Source of the DNA: Lachnospiraceae bacterium MA2020
GTDB taxonomy: Bacteria; Bacillota; Clostridia; Lachnospirales; Lachnospiraceae
Direction: 5' to 3'
DNA length: 64,000 nucleotides
Assembly (NCBI GenBank): GCA_000746015.1
Contig: JQKK01000018.1
Span: 1-64,000, forward strand
Below the pieces are notes generated by a model. It was not told the DNA's origin. It ran no database searches and worked only from the letters and a program-made list of their open reading frames with translations. Made by a program: the position numbers and the translations under genes. Position 1 is the stretch's first letter; each line of letters opens with the position of its first letter. This document shows, piece by piece, positions 63,866 to 64,000 of this stretch.

Positions 63866-64000
63866 TTAGTATCCTCGTTTTTGGCACTTGCCTCGGTTTT
63901 AGCAGTGTTCTTATCTTCGTTTCCTTCCATTCCTTCCTTGAAGCTCTTAACACCCTGACCAAACATACGTGTAAGCTTCGGGATCTGGCTTGGTCCAAAG
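63862..64000 (-). CDS. tatA: TatA-type translocase subunit, C-terminal part (runs off the window)
   Basis: The last 45 codons are visible: FGPSQIPKLTRMFGQGVKSF continues the FGPxxxPxLxxxxGxGxxxF helix of TatA/TatE, followed by a charged K/E/N/A tail. The stop TGA overlaps the tatC ATG (ATGA). The N-terminal membrane helix is outside the window, so TatA versus TatB cannot be fully separated, but the tail is short as in TatA. Confidence 0.85.
   Translation of the reverse strand, partial: FGPSQIPKLTRMFGQGVKSFKEGMEGNEDKNTAKTEASAKNEDTK

Overview
The window looks like chromosome of a low-to-mid GC anaerobic Firmicute of the Lachnospiraceae type (Butyrivibrio/Oribacterium/Pseudobutyrivibrio-like; genus not fixed). 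Reasons: AGGAGG ribosome sites, TTG/GTG starts, U-tailed terminators, a folT gene behind a tetrahydrofolate riboswitch, serine/asparagine-rich exported-protein linkers, a class B-sortase pilus and BglP/BglA sugar uptake. Most genes are on the minus strand. I see no rRNA, CRISPR or prophage block; there is one tRNA (Gln), one SRP RNA and one IS fragment at the left edge.

Layout. 1-249: N-terminus of an ISLre2/UPF0236-type transposase with an RBS-masking leader hairpin. 349-3114: large stand-alone dynamin-like GTPase. 3321-10260: apparent operon mutS2 - orphan OmpR-type regulator - membrane HtrA-like protein lacking catalytic residues - yhaM-type RNase - rlmCD. 10312-16090: beta-glucoside PTS (bglP-bglA) with a divergent LacI regulator and a second LacI gene overlapping it tail to tail. 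16134-26292: pilus operon: giant fibro-slime/Cna-B adhesin, FctA-like pilin, SipA-like signal-peptidase homologue without its Ser/Lys dyad, class B sortase; an array of four GTATAC palindromes lies upstream. 26409-28007: FGGY sugar kinase. 28206-31281: papain-fold surface protein without catalytic Cys, a three-stem leader, and SRP RNA. 31313-35091: HD/HD-GYP protein, GNAT, DUF1002 protein, alpha/beta hydrolase. 35302-41152: metG, trmL-folC-folT under a THF riboswitch, pepT. 41216-43800: purC, amidase, udk. 44092-48196: surface protein, PD-(D/E)XK nuclease, membrane acyltransferase. 48297-51533: exonuclease, D,D-carboxypeptidase, trmB. 51548-54681: feoA-feoA-feoB plus a 95-residue Fur-like protein, under two Fur boxes. 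54746-58855: lysA, MocR regulator divergent from bioY, ybaK. 58938-64000: yjeM-like permease, tRNA-Gln, a Tat-exported flavin lipoprotein reductase, and tatC/tatA.

Recurring themes. Three exported or membrane protease-fold proteins (HtrA-like, signal-peptidase-like, papain-like) appear to have lost catalytic residues. A terminator whose loop holds the -35 box of the next gene's promoter occurs twice with a compensatory stem change. A Tat translocase sits beside an obvious Tat lipoprotein substrate. Iron uptake, folate uptake and pilus expression each show readable cis-control in the DNA. All functional statements rest on motif reading without database searches.
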